From positions 1 through 58,378 of IMG/VR virus record IMGVR_UViG_3300032249_000138: 58,378 nucleotides of DNA; one strand, written 5' to 3'. This DNA comes from a virus. The first letter of the stretch is position 1; each line of letters starts with the position of its first letter. Shown here in pieces: positions 39,855-48,265 of the stretch. Both the position numbers and the translations under genes were made by a program. The notes below the pieces were generated by a model. That model worked only from the letters and a program-made list of their open reading frames with translations, ran no database searches and had not been told where the DNA came from.

Positions 39855-40039
39855 ACATACGAGTTGAAGAAGTTACAGAAAATCCAGATGGAAGTGCGAA
39901 TGCAGTTATCTATTTTGATAACGAAGGTTTAAAGTTCCTGATTCAGTACGGAGTACTAGACATTCTTACTAAGTATTCTGAACAGAACCCTATTCCACAG
40001 CCTGAACCTGTTAAGAAGCGAAGGGCTAAGGCTAAATGA
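39851..40039 (+). CDS. conserved small phage protein, 62 aa
   Basis: MNIRVEEVTENPDGSANAVI then YFDNEGLKFLIQYGVLDIL and a basic tail; pattern common in small proteins of diverse phages. Function unknown. Confidence 0.77.
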   Translation: MNIRVEEVTENPDGSANAVIYFDNEGLKFLIQYGVLDILTKYSEQNPIPQPEPVKKRRAKAK

Positions 40040-40269
40040 TAGGGCTATGTAAGCAGGTGTTTGTACTGGCTGTGTTTATCTTGGGTGTATTCCTAGGGTA
40101 CATGGCAGGTCAGTCTGAGTACAAGCATGACAGTTGTTACGATGCGACAGGTACGTACACTGACTACACAGCGTGGCTGTCTGTACGAGATGGAATTTAC
40201 AGATGCTTTTGGATAGAGAAGAACTACCCATGGAGGGTAAGACAACAGGGGATAATCGATGTCAAATAA
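40036..40269 (+). CDS. membrane/secreted protein, 77 aa
   Basis: Hydrophobic N-terminal helix (residues ~5-25, VFVLAVFILGVFLGYMA) then a polar domain with two Cys and several Trp/Tyr. Signal anchor facing the periplasm is likely. Function unknown. Confidence 0.72.
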   Translation: MIGLCKQVFVLAVFILGVFLGYMAGQSEYKHDSCYDATGTYTDYTAWLSVRDGIYRCFWIEKNYPWRVRQQGIIDVK

Positions 40270-40624
40270 TGTTGGTGATATTAACAGTGATGACAAGGGC
40301 ACTGGGGCTAGGTACATCAGTGGTAAGGCAGACCTAAGCCTTATCCCTCTGAGTACGTTAGAGGAAGAAGCAAGGGTATGGATGTACGGTACCAAGAAGT
40401 ACAAGGCATTTAACTGGATGAAGGGTATGCCTTGGTCAGTACCACTGGGCTGTGCACTAAGGCACATAGCTGCATGGCAAGAGGGGGAGGATTTGGATCA
40501 AGAGTCTGGGCACCATCACCTAGCACATGCTATGTGTAACCTGCGTATGCTCATGCTGTACAGCAAGGCATACAAGGCAGGGGATGACAGACCACCGAGG
40601 GAATACTTCAGTGAAGGAAGTTAA
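40259..40624 (+). CDS. dATP/dGTP diphosphohydrolase-type protein, 121 aa
   Basis: Matches the phage dATP/dGTP diphosphohydrolase N-terminal family: GARYISGKADLSLIPL, KKYKAFNWMKGM, CALRHIAAWQEGEDLDQESG and HHLAHAMCNLRML. The Glu/Asp/His set of EGEDLDQESGHHHLAHA is the expected metal and active-site region. The enzyme would hydrolyse deoxynucleoside triphosphates and adjust nucleotide pools, complementing nrdJ. Some relatives belong to aminoadenine-genome pathways, but no purZ-like gene was seen. Overlaps its neighbour by 11 bases. Confidence 0.85.
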   Translation: MSNNVGDINSDDKGTGARYISGKADLSLIPLSTLEEEARVWMYGTKKYKAFNWMKGMPWSVPLGCALRHIAAWQEGEDLDQESGHHHLAHAMCNLRMLMLYSKAYKAGDDRPPREYFSEGS

Positions 40625-40826
40625 GTGGGCAGGTACAATCCTCTGTCTATTAGGCATAGGATTGACCAGCTTTAACGTATACCCACTCAACATATTCCTA
40701 AGCCTGATTGGTAGTGGACTGTGGACATGGGCAGGATGGAAGCAAAGAGATGCACCGTTGACTTTGGTTGAGGGTGTTGCAGTTACATTATATTTTATAG
40801 GAGTAATAACATGGCTGATGAATTAA
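40611..40826 (+). CDS. two-to-three-span membrane protein, 71 aa
   Basis: GTG start at 40611 preferred (VKEVKWAGTILCLLGIGL), overlapping the end of the diphosphohydrolase gene by 14 bases. Hydrophobic helices at about 8-26, 28-44 and 52-68. Resembles small membrane proteins of aquatic phages. Function unknown. Confidence 0.7.
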   Translation: MKEVKWAGTILCLLGIGLTSFNVYPLNIFLSLIGSGLWTWAGWKQRDAPLTLVEGVAVTLYFIGVITWLMN

Positions 40827-41005
40827 AGATACCCCAGTTTAGTAAGCAAAAGAAAATCAAAGAGAACCCACCCATAGTGGAAGTATCCATGGTCGATTAT
40901 GTACCACTAACAGATGAGCAGATCGAGTCATGCCGTAAGGGTCAGGACATCTTTGACTTTGCCCGTGACATTGAAGAACTTGTACGCATCAACAACAAGA
41001 TCTAA
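40811..41005 (+). CDS. small early protein, 64 aa
   Basis: MADELKIPQFSKQKKIKENP then VPLTDEQIESCRKGQDIFDF. Charged, no membrane segment. Starts inside the end of the previous gene and TAATG-couples to the next. Confidence 0.73.
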   Translation: MADELKIPQFSKQKKIKENPPIVEVSMVDYVPLTDEQIESCRKGQDIFDFARDIEELVRINNKI

Positions 41006-41151
41006 TGTACGTTTTGATCGGAGCATTCCTGCTGTACCAGTTCAATGCAAGCCCAATGTGGTGGGCTGCGTATGGCATCGTGTTAGTACTTAACTTTTTA
41101 ACTGCCTTCATTCAAGGCTACAGACAACGAGGTATTGAAAATGGATTATAA
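41005..41151 (+). CDS. small membrane protein, 48 aa
   Basis: Frame MYVLIGAFLLYQFNASPMWW then AAYGIVLVLNFLTAFIQGYR: two short hydrophobic segments around an aromatic turn and a basic end. TAATG coupling upstream. Function unknown. Confidence 0.68.
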   Translation: MYVLIGAFLLYQFNASPMWWAAYGIVLVLNFLTAFIQGYRQRGIENGL

Positions 41152-41428
41152 ATTTACATTAAGTTTAGATGGTGATCAGGTAGATGAACTGGTAGTAGCC
41201 AGTCTACAGGAAACCTACGAAGAGTGTGTCAAGACGTTGCTGTGCCCTACCCGTCAGTGGTATGACCCCGTTGAAGATGTAATCCGCAGGCAAGAGGCAC
41301 TGACTGAACTGCTGCAGTATTACATGGCACCTGAAGCCTACCGTACTTACGTTAACTATTGGAATGCATACACCCTACAGGAAGGAACAGTAAATGAAAA
41401 AGATAAAGATGCAGGAGTTGATGACTGA
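41141..41428 (+). CDS. early protein, 95 aa
   Basis: ATG 41141 chosen after GAGGT (MDYKFTLSLDGDQVDELVV); an in-frame upstream TTG is weaker. Acidic helical protein with ASLQETYEECVKTLLCPT. Its end overlaps the recombinase start by 35 bases. Function unknown. Confidence 0.73.
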   Translation: MDYKFTLSLDGDQVDELVVASLQETYEECVKTLLCPTRQWYDPVEDVIRRQEALTELLQYYMAPEAYRTYVNYWNAYTLQEGTVNEKDKDAGVDD

Positions 41429-42299
41429 GTACTACGCATCACTTGACTACCGTTCTTTATCTGATTCAGCTAAGCGTGACTATCGCTACTGCCTGAACAC
41501 ATTCCTTGCTACAGTTGTACGTAACAGATCTGTGTCCAAGATGTATGCACAGTCTATGGATACTCCCTTAGCCCAAGTTGCTTACAACATCTGGGCTGAG
41601 AGGGGTGTCTCATTTGCTAACCACACCCATGCTGTAGCCAGTAAGCTGTACAACTTTGGAATACAGCTAGGCTACCTAGATATGAATCCCTTCAGCAAGG
41701 TGTCTAAACGCACCGCTAAGCCACGCAAAGTGGTATGGACAAGGGAGCATATCAACTTGTTCTTAGACACAGCCTACAGCCGTTTTAAGTGGCGTAGCGT
41801 AGGGCTTATAGTTCAGATGGCATACGAGTGGTGTCAGAGACTAGGTGACATGGCTAACCTGACATGGGATATGTATGACCCTGAGACTAGGGTCTTGTAC
41901 CTAGAACAGTCTAAGCGTAGGGCTAAGGTAGAGTTACCTACCACAGATGAACTGCATGAGATGTTGATGCAGCAGAAGGCAGACGTAGACTTCCAGTCTT
42001 ATGTAGCACCTAGGTGTATGGAACGTAGGATCCTTAGCAGACCTTACGATAAGTATGCACTGTCGTATGTAGCTAGGGAAATCATCAAGGCTGCTGGGTT
42101 GCCGGATGAGTTACAGATTATGGACATGCGTAGGACTGGTACCATGGAGATGGTTGAAGCAGGGGTATCCCTTCCTCAGATCATGAGTATCACAGGTCAT
42201 GCCAATCCGCAGTCAGTAAAACCCTACATGAAAAATACATTGACAAGTGCTAGGAAAGCTGCTACGCTTCGCTTTAACACCGCCAGTGATACAGTATAA
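41394..42299 (+). CDS. tyrosine recombinase/integrase-like protein, 301 aa
   Basis: The N-terminal SAM-like core-binding domain (residues ~5-105) is followed by the catalytic domain. Arg149 lies in YEWCQRLGDMANLTW, the beta-hairpin Lys is at 174 or 178 (SKRRAK), and box II Arg246 in DMRRTGTMEMV lacks the usual preceding His (Met243). His269 is in GHANPQS and the nucleophile is Tyr278 in KPYMK. It is encoded in the replication arm, not beside an obvious att site or repressor, so genome resolution/concatemer processing or integration are both possible. Confidence 0.88.
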   Translation: MKKIKMQELMTEYYASLDYRSLSDSAKRDYRYCLNTFLATVVRNRSVSKMYAQSMDTPLAQVAYNIWAERGVSFANHTHAVASKLYNFGIQLGYLDMNPFSKVSKRTAKPRKVVWTREHINLFLDTAYSRFKWRSVGLIVQMAYEWCQRLGDMANLTWDMYDPETRVLYLEQSKRRAKVELPTTDELHEMLMQQKADVDFQSYVAPRCMERRILSRPYDKYALSYVAREIIKAAGLPDELQIMDMRRTGTMEMVEAGVSLPQIMSITGHANPQSVKPYMKNTLTSARKAATLRFNTASDTV

Positions 42300-42308
42300 G
42301 GATATGCA

Positions 42309-42446
42309 ATGAAAGTAAAATTACTCATAACTCACTGGCACAAGGGTGGTGTATTCCACTGGGGTGACTGGAAGTTTAATGGAGGAGATAGCTACCTAAG
42401 CTACCGCCTTGGTCCCCTGTTAGTACACATAAGGAAAGAGGCATGA
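42309..42446 (+). CDS. small early protein, 45 aa
   Basis: Frame MKVKLLITHWHKGGVFHWGD with many Trp/His/Gly, ATGA-coupled to the primase. Function unknown. Confidence 0.7.
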   Translation: MKVKLLITHWHKGGVFHWGDWKFNGGDSYLSYRLGPLLVHIRKEA

Positions 42447-43219
42447 ATATTCGTGCATACGTAGAAGGATTAGAACTATCCCTAGGTCGAGTACACAGGG
42501 GGAACTGCCCAGTATGCCAGCGTAAGAACACCTTCACTGCCATCAATGATATGGGTACCGTGATGTGGAACTGTTACTCCAATGGTTGCAATGTGGCAGG
42601 GGCTATCAAAACATTTATACCTGCTGCAGATTTAATGAGGTTAATGCATGTGAATTGTGTACATACAGATTTACCTATCGACTTTGAGTTTCCTGACTGG
42701 ATCATTGTTGACTATGAACGCAAGGGATTGAAAGACTTGTGCCATCGCTGGCAGTTAGATCCACACTGGCTTGACCTACGATACGACATCCGAGAAGAGC
42801 GTGTGGTATTTCCTGTACGTGAGGGTGGCAAGTTAGTAGACGGAGTAGGTAGAGGCATACACCATGGCATCACACCTAAGTGGAAACGCTACGGTGTAGC
42901 ACGTTCAGCGTATGTGGTAGGTGACATGGATGTAGCTGTCGTAGTAGAGGATTGCATTAGTGCTGCAGTTGTGGATACATTAGGTGGCACAGGCTTTGCC
43001 CTACTGGGTACAGCGTTACTCGAGGAACACAAACGATTGCTTGCCAAGTACAAGAAGGTTGTGGTAGCATTAGATCCAGACGCAATGAGTAAGACACTTG
43101 TATATACCCGTGAACTAAAGGCTATTGGAATCGAAGCAGTAGCCATGAATTTGCTGGATGATTTAAAGTACCGTGTCCCAGAGGATATAGCCCAGTTGAA
43201 AAATAGAATGAGGAGTTAG
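42443..43219 (+). CDS. TOPRIM DNA primase, T7 gp4 N-domain-like, 258 aa
   Basis: An N-terminal zinc-binding domain with Cys22, Cys25, Cys44 and Cys49 (NCPVCQRKN, WNCYSNGC) is followed by a TOPRIM fold with Glu169 (VVVEDCISAAV) and the DxD pair Asp211/Asp213 (VVVALDPDAM). It makes RNA primers on the lagging strand. The gene ends one base before the helicase gene, so the two halves fused in T7 gp4 are separate here. Confidence 0.92.
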   Translation: MNIRAYVEGLELSLGRVHRGNCPVCQRKNTFTAINDMGTVMWNCYSNGCNVAGAIKTFIPAADLMRLMHVNCVHTDLPIDFEFPDWIIVDYERKGLKDLCHRWQLDPHWLDLRYDIREERVVFPVREGGKLVDGVGRGIHHGITPKWKRYGVARSAYVVGDMDVAVVVEDCISAAVVDTLGGTGFALLGTALLEEHKRLLAKYKKVVVALDPDAMSKTLVYTRELKAIGIEAVAMNLLDDLKYRVPEDIAQLKNRMRS

Positions 43220-43220
43220 T

Positions 43221-44444
43221 ATGGAATTGACATTGATTAGAAGTTTGATGGACAAAGACTTCTACGATGAGACAAGAGGTAACCGTTGTCCAGATAAGTT
43301 GTTCAGTAAAGATACACGTAAGATCAAATCAACCATCGACACAGCGATGGAACAGTACCAAAGAAATTTAACAGTAGACGAAGTACAAGCACTATTCTTT
43401 GCAGCAAATCCCACACTTACTACAGCACAGAAACAATCATACGAATTGCAGTTCAATAAGATTCGTAAGGAAGATATCATGGGTGCTGATGTTGCAACAG
43501 AAGTATTAAGCAACATGTTCCGGCAAGTGGTGGGTGAGGAGGTAGCTAACCTTGGATTCCAGTATGTCAATGGTGACCAGACTACAATGGAACCACTGAG
43601 ACATATCCTTGATATGTACCAAGATGATTTTACACCAAGCATTCGTATCAAGTACGTAGACAATAGCATTGAGAACTTGATTGAGAGTGCAGCAAACAAT
43701 ACCAAGTGGCAGTTTAATATTCCATCACTACATCATTCAGTCAATGGCTTAGACAATGGAATGTTATTTGTTATTGGTGCACGTAGTAACGTAGGTAAGT
43801 CAAGCTTCCACTCCACCTTGTGTGCAGGTCCTAATGGCTGGGCATATCAAGGTGCAAAGATACTTGTGCTGTGTAATGAAGAGAAGCCGGAGCGTGTAGC
43901 ATCCCGCTACATGACTGCTTGTACGGGCATGACGATACAGCAGATCGTGGCTGACAAGATCACAGCACACAGATCATATGATCCTATCAAGGACAACTTA
44001 AAGTTTGTAGATGCAACAGGCAGGACAATGAAATGGGCTGAGTCAGTCATCAAGAAACATAAGCCTGACATTGTTGTGCTTGACATCGGCAGTAAGTTCT
44101 CAGAGGAAGGTGCTTCAACTAATAACCATGAGACACTGAAAGCTAATGCAGTCTATGCCCGTAACATCGGTAAGATCTATGGCTGCTTAGTTGTGTATTG
44201 CACACAGTTGAGTGCTGAAGCAGAAGGCAAGATCGTATTGTCTCAGGCTATGATTGAAGGCAGTAAGACTGGCTTGGCAGGTGAGTCAGACTTGATGATC
44301 CTAGTTGCACGTAACCCGCCCATGAATGATCAGACAGAGGATGATGGTATGCGTTACCTAAACATTGTAAAGAACAAGATCAGTGGCATCCATCGTATTA
44401 TAAATTGTGAGTTTGACTATCACACTGGTGCATACTCATCATGA
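43221..44444 (+). CDS. replicative DnaB/gp4-like helicase, 407 aa
   Basis: RecA-fold helicase: Walker A GARSNVGKS (187-195), catalytic CNEE (218-221), Walker B IVVLDIG (284-290), motif H3 region VYCTQLS (325-331), and KNKISG (385-390), the likely arginine-finger/H4 region. The N-terminal ~160 residues form the collar that contacts primase. Probably hexameric on single-stranded DNA. ATGA coupling to the polymerase. Confidence 0.92.
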   Translation: MELTLIRSLMDKDFYDETRGNRCPDKLFSKDTRKIKSTIDTAMEQYQRNLTVDEVQALFFAANPTLTTAQKQSYELQFNKIRKEDIMGADVATEVLSNMFRQVVGEEVANLGFQYVNGDQTTMEPLRHILDMYQDDFTPSIRIKYVDNSIENLIESAANNTKWQFNIPSLHHSVNGLDNGMLFVIGARSNVGKSSFHSTLCAGPNGWAYQGAKILVLCNEEKPERVASRYMTACTGMTIQQIVADKITAHRSYDPIKDNLKFVDATGRTMKWAESVIKKHKPDIVVLDIGSKFSEEGASTNNHETLKANAVYARNIGKIYGCLVVYCTQLSAEAEGKIVLSQAMIEGSKTGLAGESDLMILVARNPPMNDQTEDDGMRYLNIVKNKISGIHRIINCEFDYHTGAYSS

Positions 44445-46492
44445 TTATCACACTTGACGTGGAGAACACAGTCAGTAACAGAGGGGGTAAGAAACACCTT
44501 GATCCCTTTGAGACTGGCAATACGCTGGTGATGGTTGGGTACAAGGTATTAGATGGTGTGTATGGTGTGTATACATTTGATCACTCCGAAGTGCAAGAAG
44601 ATTGTGCCAAGAATAGACAAGACCTACAGGCTGTACTGGATCAGACTACCCTCATGATTGGACACAACTTAAACCATGACTTAGTGTGGCTATGGGAGTC
44701 TGGCTTTAAGTATGATGGGCTTATCTTCGATACCATGATCAGTGACTATGTGTTACAGCGTGGAGTCAAGCTGCCATCAGACTTGGGTTCAGTTGCTATG
44801 CGCCATGGCTGTGAGATCCTTAAGCAAGACACACTCAAGACTTACTTTAAGAATGGGTACAGTACTCGTGACATCCCTCATGCTGAGCTAGTCGAGTACC
44901 TTGAGCATGACCTAGGTTCCACTGAGGGTATCTACAAATCAATACAGGCTAAGCTGTTGACACCTCAGGATGCAGGTCTACGTGAGACGATTGAGATGTC
45001 CAACGAAGTTGCTATGGTTCTGTCAAGGATCTATCACACGGGTATCAAGGTAGACTTGTCAGCACTGGATGCAGTACGGCTACAGTTCGAGACAGAGCGA
45101 GATGAGATTGTGAAGTTACTGCAGTCTCATGTACGTACACTGATGGGTGATACACCAATCAATCTCAATAGCCCCGAGCAGTTGTCATGGATTGTGTACA
45201 GTCGTAAGCCCCACAACAAGGGTGCATGGATGACTGCCATTACTCCTTACATGAAAGACACAGAGTTCAAGGAAGCAGTCAAGCGACACTTCAGTAATGT
45301 GTACAAGACCAAGGCAGTTAAGTGTGCTGGCTGTGATGGCAAGGGCTTTACATTCAAGACCAAGAAGGATGGTAGCCCATTCAAGAAGTCCACTAAGTGT
45401 GTTACATGTAACGGTGTAGGGTTTGAGTTCAAGCCTACTAAGGAACTGGCAGGGTTAAAGTTCACAGCACCTAATGCTAAGTGGGCTAGTGCTAATGGCT
45501 TTGGTACAGGCAAGGATAACCTTGAGACCCTTGAACGAGTAGCTGTATCCAAGGGTATGACGGATGCTGTTGAATTCCTAGGTAAGCTACGTAGGCTGTC
45601 AGCATTGGATAGTTACCTAAGTAACTTCGTTGAGGGTATTGCTTCTTACCTTAAGCCGGATGGTCTATTGCATGTACGATTAAACCAACATGTCACTTCG
45701 ACTGGTAGGTTCAGTGGGTCTAACCCTAACATGCAGAACATGCCTAGGGGTGGTACCTTCCCAGTGAAGCGGGTATTTGTATCTCGCTTTGAGGGTGGTA
45801 AGATTATGGAAGCAGACTTTGCCCAGCTAGAGTTTCGTGTAGCTGCATTCTTATCCCAAGATCAACGGGCTATGCAGGAAGTAGCTGAAGGGTTTGATGT
45901 GCACTCGTATACTGCCAAGGTTATTACGGATGCAGGTCAGCCTACCAGTAGACAGGATGCCAAGGCACATACCTTTGCCCCACTCTATGGTGCTACTGGG
46001 TATGGTCGTACCCCGTCTGAGGCTGCATACTACAAGCACTTCCTAGAGAAGTACACAGGCATTGCCAAGTGGCACAGTGTTCTAGCCAAGCAAGCCTTGA
46101 ATTATAAGTACATAAAGATACCTAGCAATAGGGAGTTTGCATTCCCTGATGTACAGCGTAAGCGGGATGGGACAGTGACACACTTTACTGCCATCAAGAA
46201 CTACCCAGTTCAAGCCTTCGCTACAGCAGACATAGTACCTTTAGCCCTAGTAGAAATCTACAATAGGCTGAAGCCGTACAAGAGCAGAGTAGTAAATTCT
46301 GTCCATGATTCTATCGTGATTGATGTTCACCCCGATGAGATAGAAGAAGCGGTCAGAGTAATTGATGGAGTACAGCGGGATCTAGTGGGTTTGATCAATA
46401 AAAAATGGTCAATAGATTTCAATGTACCCCTTGCATTAGATAGTAAAATGGGTGATAATTGGTTAGAGCAAAAAGATGTACACGTTAATTAA
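44441..46492 (+). CDS. polA: family A DNA polymerase with DnaJ-type zinc insert, 683 aa
   Basis: The 3'-5' exonuclease domain has Asp6/Glu8, Asp80 (NLNHD) and Asp157 (YLEHD). Palm motif A is ADFAQLEFR (Asp459); motif B runs Arg504, Lys508, Phe512, Tyr516, with Phe at the position equivalent to E. coli 762; motif C is His622-Asp623. Between thumb-region residues ~290-330 lies an insert with two CxxCxGxG units (CAGCDGKG, CVTCNGVG; Cys295/298/320/323), a zinc-knuckle not normal for T7-type polymerases. Replicates the phage genome with the primase and helicase encoded upstream. Confidence 0.95.
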   Translation: MIITLDVENTVSNRGGKKHLDPFETGNTLVMVGYKVLDGVYGVYTFDHSEVQEDCAKNRQDLQAVLDQTTLMIGHNLNHDLVWLWESGFKYDGLIFDTMISDYVLQRGVKLPSDLGSVAMRHGCEILKQDTLKTYFKNGYSTRDIPHAELVEYLEHDLGSTEGIYKSIQAKLLTPQDAGLRETIEMSNEVAMVLSRIYHTGIKVDLSALDAVRLQFETERDEIVKLLQSHVRTLMGDTPINLNSPEQLSWIVYSRKPHNKGAWMTAITPYMKDTEFKEAVKRHFSNVYKTKAVKCAGCDGKGFTFKTKKDGSPFKKSTKCVTCNGVGFEFKPTKELAGLKFTAPNAKWASANGFGTGKDNLETLERVAVSKGMTDAVEFLGKLRRLSALDSYLSNFVEGIASYLKPDGLLHVRLNQHVTSTGRFSGSNPNMQNMPRGGTFPVKRVFVSRFEGGKIMEADFAQLEFRVAAFLSQDQRAMQEVAEGFDVHSYTAKVITDAGQPTSRQDAKAHTFAPLYGATGYGRTPSEAAYYKHFLEKYTGIAKWHSVLAKQALNYKYIKIPSNREFAFPDVQRKRDGTVTHFTAIKNYPVQAFATADIVPLALVEIYNRLKPYKSRVVNSVHDSIVIDVHPDEIEEAVRVIDGVQRDLVGLINKKWSIDFNVPLALDSKMGDNWLEQKDVHVN

Positions 46493-46513
46493 CAACAGAA
46501 AAGGAATAGACAC

Positions 46514-47407
46514 ATGTCTAATATAACTCTCGCAGCAGGTGGTAACTTTGCACAGATGGCTGAAGCCATGGGCATGGCAGTTGATATTGCTAAGCCTAAG
46601 AAGCAAAGCAATCTAGCCCGATTGAAGTTGGATCACAAGGGCATCATGGGTGAAGAGGTTGTCGGTGGTAAGAAGAAGAAGGTTGAAGTAGTGTCAGCAG
46701 GTAGCTACGTACTTGATCGTCCTAACCTAGATCCAGTCTATGGTAATGATGTAACCATTCGCCTGTTTAACCAACGCTTTATGTACAAGAAATATATCCA
46801 AGGTTCAGGTGACACGAAGTCTAAGTACGTCAAGACCATCATGGACAAAGACCTGAACGGTGACTTGCGTGATAACGATGGTGGCTTTAACTGTGGCAAA
46901 CCTTCCGGCTGGATCGAAGACTACAGTGCATTGCCAGCAGAGACAAAGGCTTTACTGAAGTCTATCAAGCGGGTACGTGTATTGTTTGGTGAGATTACAA
47001 TGAAGGACCCAGTCAATGCTAAAGGCGAAGCCTTAGGTTTGATTGAGGCTGTGCCTTTTATTTGGGAGATTGATAACCGTGATGCATTTAAAACTTTGGG
47101 TGCACCTATTGCACAGATGGCTAAGCAAAACCGCATCCTTCCACAACACCGCATCATCTTGGGTGCAGAAGAACAGTCTCTCCCAACAGGGGCAATTTAC
47201 TTCTTACCTACAGCAGTACTCGATCTATCTAGCACCCTTGAGTTGACAGATGCAGACAGTACTTTGTTCGGGGACTTTAATGCTTGGGTTGATAACTACA
47301 ACGAGTACATCGTTAAGGAGTTCAACAAGCTAAGTCAACCATCAGAAGCTAGTGCAGATGAACTTGCGATTGCTCAAGAGTTTGTTGACGTAGAAGTAGA
47401 AGCCTAA
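46514..47407 (+). CDS. single-stranded DNA-binding-like protein, 297 aa
   Basis: No motif decides the family, but it lies between polymerase and recombination exonuclease, has a large beta-rich core with VTIRLFNQRFMYKKY and a C-terminal acidic tail (DVEVEA) typical of phage SSBs such as T7 gp2.5 and T4 gp32. CGKPSGW near residue 128 may be structural. SSB role is inferred from position and tail. Confidence 0.72.
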   Translation: MSNITLAAGGNFAQMAEAMGMAVDIAKPKKQSNLARLKLDHKGIMGEEVVGGKKKKVEVVSAGSYVLDRPNLDPVYGNDVTIRLFNQRFMYKKYIQGSGDTKSKYVKTIMDKDLNGDLRDNDGGFNCGKPSGWIEDYSALPAETKALLKSIKRVRVLFGEITMKDPVNAKGEALGLIEAVPFIWEIDNRDAFKTLGAPIAQMAKQNRILPQHRIILGAEEQSLPTGAIYFLPTAVLDLSSTLELTDADSTLFGDFNAWVDNYNEYIVKEFNKLSQPSEASADELAIAQEFVDVEVEA

Positions 47408-48264
47408 TGAATCATCCTGCCGAGTTAAAGATACACCAGTATCTGAGTAAGGTAAGACACGGGGACAGTACCCTGAGCGAGGAAGTAGTAGAACAGATCG
47501 TCTCAGATGTTCGTGCTGCCCTTACTCGGCAGTTTGTAGACAAGCGGGATAACAAGTTCTCACTGAGAATGTCAAACGTAGGGCGTGACTACTGTCAGCT
47601 TTGGTTTGATAAGAACAGTCCTGAGGATGCAGTACCCCACTCTACAAACTTCATTATCAATATGATGATGGGTGACATTGCTGAGGCAGTGTTCAAAGGT
47701 TTACTGACACAGTCTGGTGTGGCTTATGCTAACGGAGATAAGGTAACACTGGTGGCAGGTGAGCACACTATCCATGGCACACCCGACTTAAGCACTGAGG
47801 GTGCAGTAGATGACGTGAAGTCTGCTAGTCCTTGGTCATACACCAATAAGTTTGTTGACTATCAAACTCTACACGACAATGATTCCTTTGGCTATGTGGG
47901 TCAGCTTGCTGGCTACGCTAAGGCGATGGGCATCAAGCCGGGTGGTTGGTGGGTAATCAACAAGGCTAACGGTGAGTTTAAATATGTAGCTGCTGAGGGT
48001 ATTGATCTTGATGCAGAAGTAAAGAAGATCGAACAGAAGGCAGACAAGCTAAAGGAGAATACCTTTGAACGATGCTACGAAGCAATACCTGAAACCTATC
48101 GCAAGAAAGAAACAGGGAACCTTGTACTGGGGCGGGAGTGTAGCTGGTGCTCTTACAGGTATAAATGTTGGGAAGGACTACAAGAGAAACCCTCCCTTGT
48201 ATCTAAAGCAGCAAACCCTCCAATGGTTTCCTACGTTAAGATAATGCCGAAGGAAATAGAGTAA
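47407..48264 (+). CDS. Cas4/AddB-like Fe-S PD-(D/E)XK exonuclease, 285 aa
   Basis: Nuclease core: Glu93 (GDIAEAVF), Asp127 (HGTPD), Asp136 and Lys138 (DDVKSA), Gln166 (GQLAGY). Cys63 near the N terminus plus Cys245, Cys248 and Cys254 (CSWCSYRYKC) give the split four-cysteine pattern of Cas4/AddB iron-sulfur nucleases. Likely resects ends for recombination or degrades host DNA. TAATG coupling to the SSB-like gene. Confidence 0.88.
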   Translation: MNHPAELKIHQYLSKVRHGDSTLSEEVVEQIVSDVRAALTRQFVDKRDNKFSLRMSNVGRDYCQLWFDKNSPEDAVPHSTNFIINMMMGDIAEAVFKGLLTQSGVAYANGDKVTLVAGEHTIHGTPDLSTEGAVDDVKSASPWSYTNKFVDYQTLHDNDSFGYVGQLAGYAKAMGIKPGGWWVINKANGEFKYVAAEGIDLDAEVKKIEQKADKLKENTFERCYEAIPETYRKKETGNLVLGRECSWCSYRYKCWEGLQEKPSLVSKAANPPMVSYVKIMPKEIE

Positions 48265-48265
48265 C

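Noticed and set aside
40259-40624. full aminoadenine (Z-genome) pathway
   Set aside because: Only the diphosphohydrolase-type gene is present; no purZ or datZ-like gene seen.
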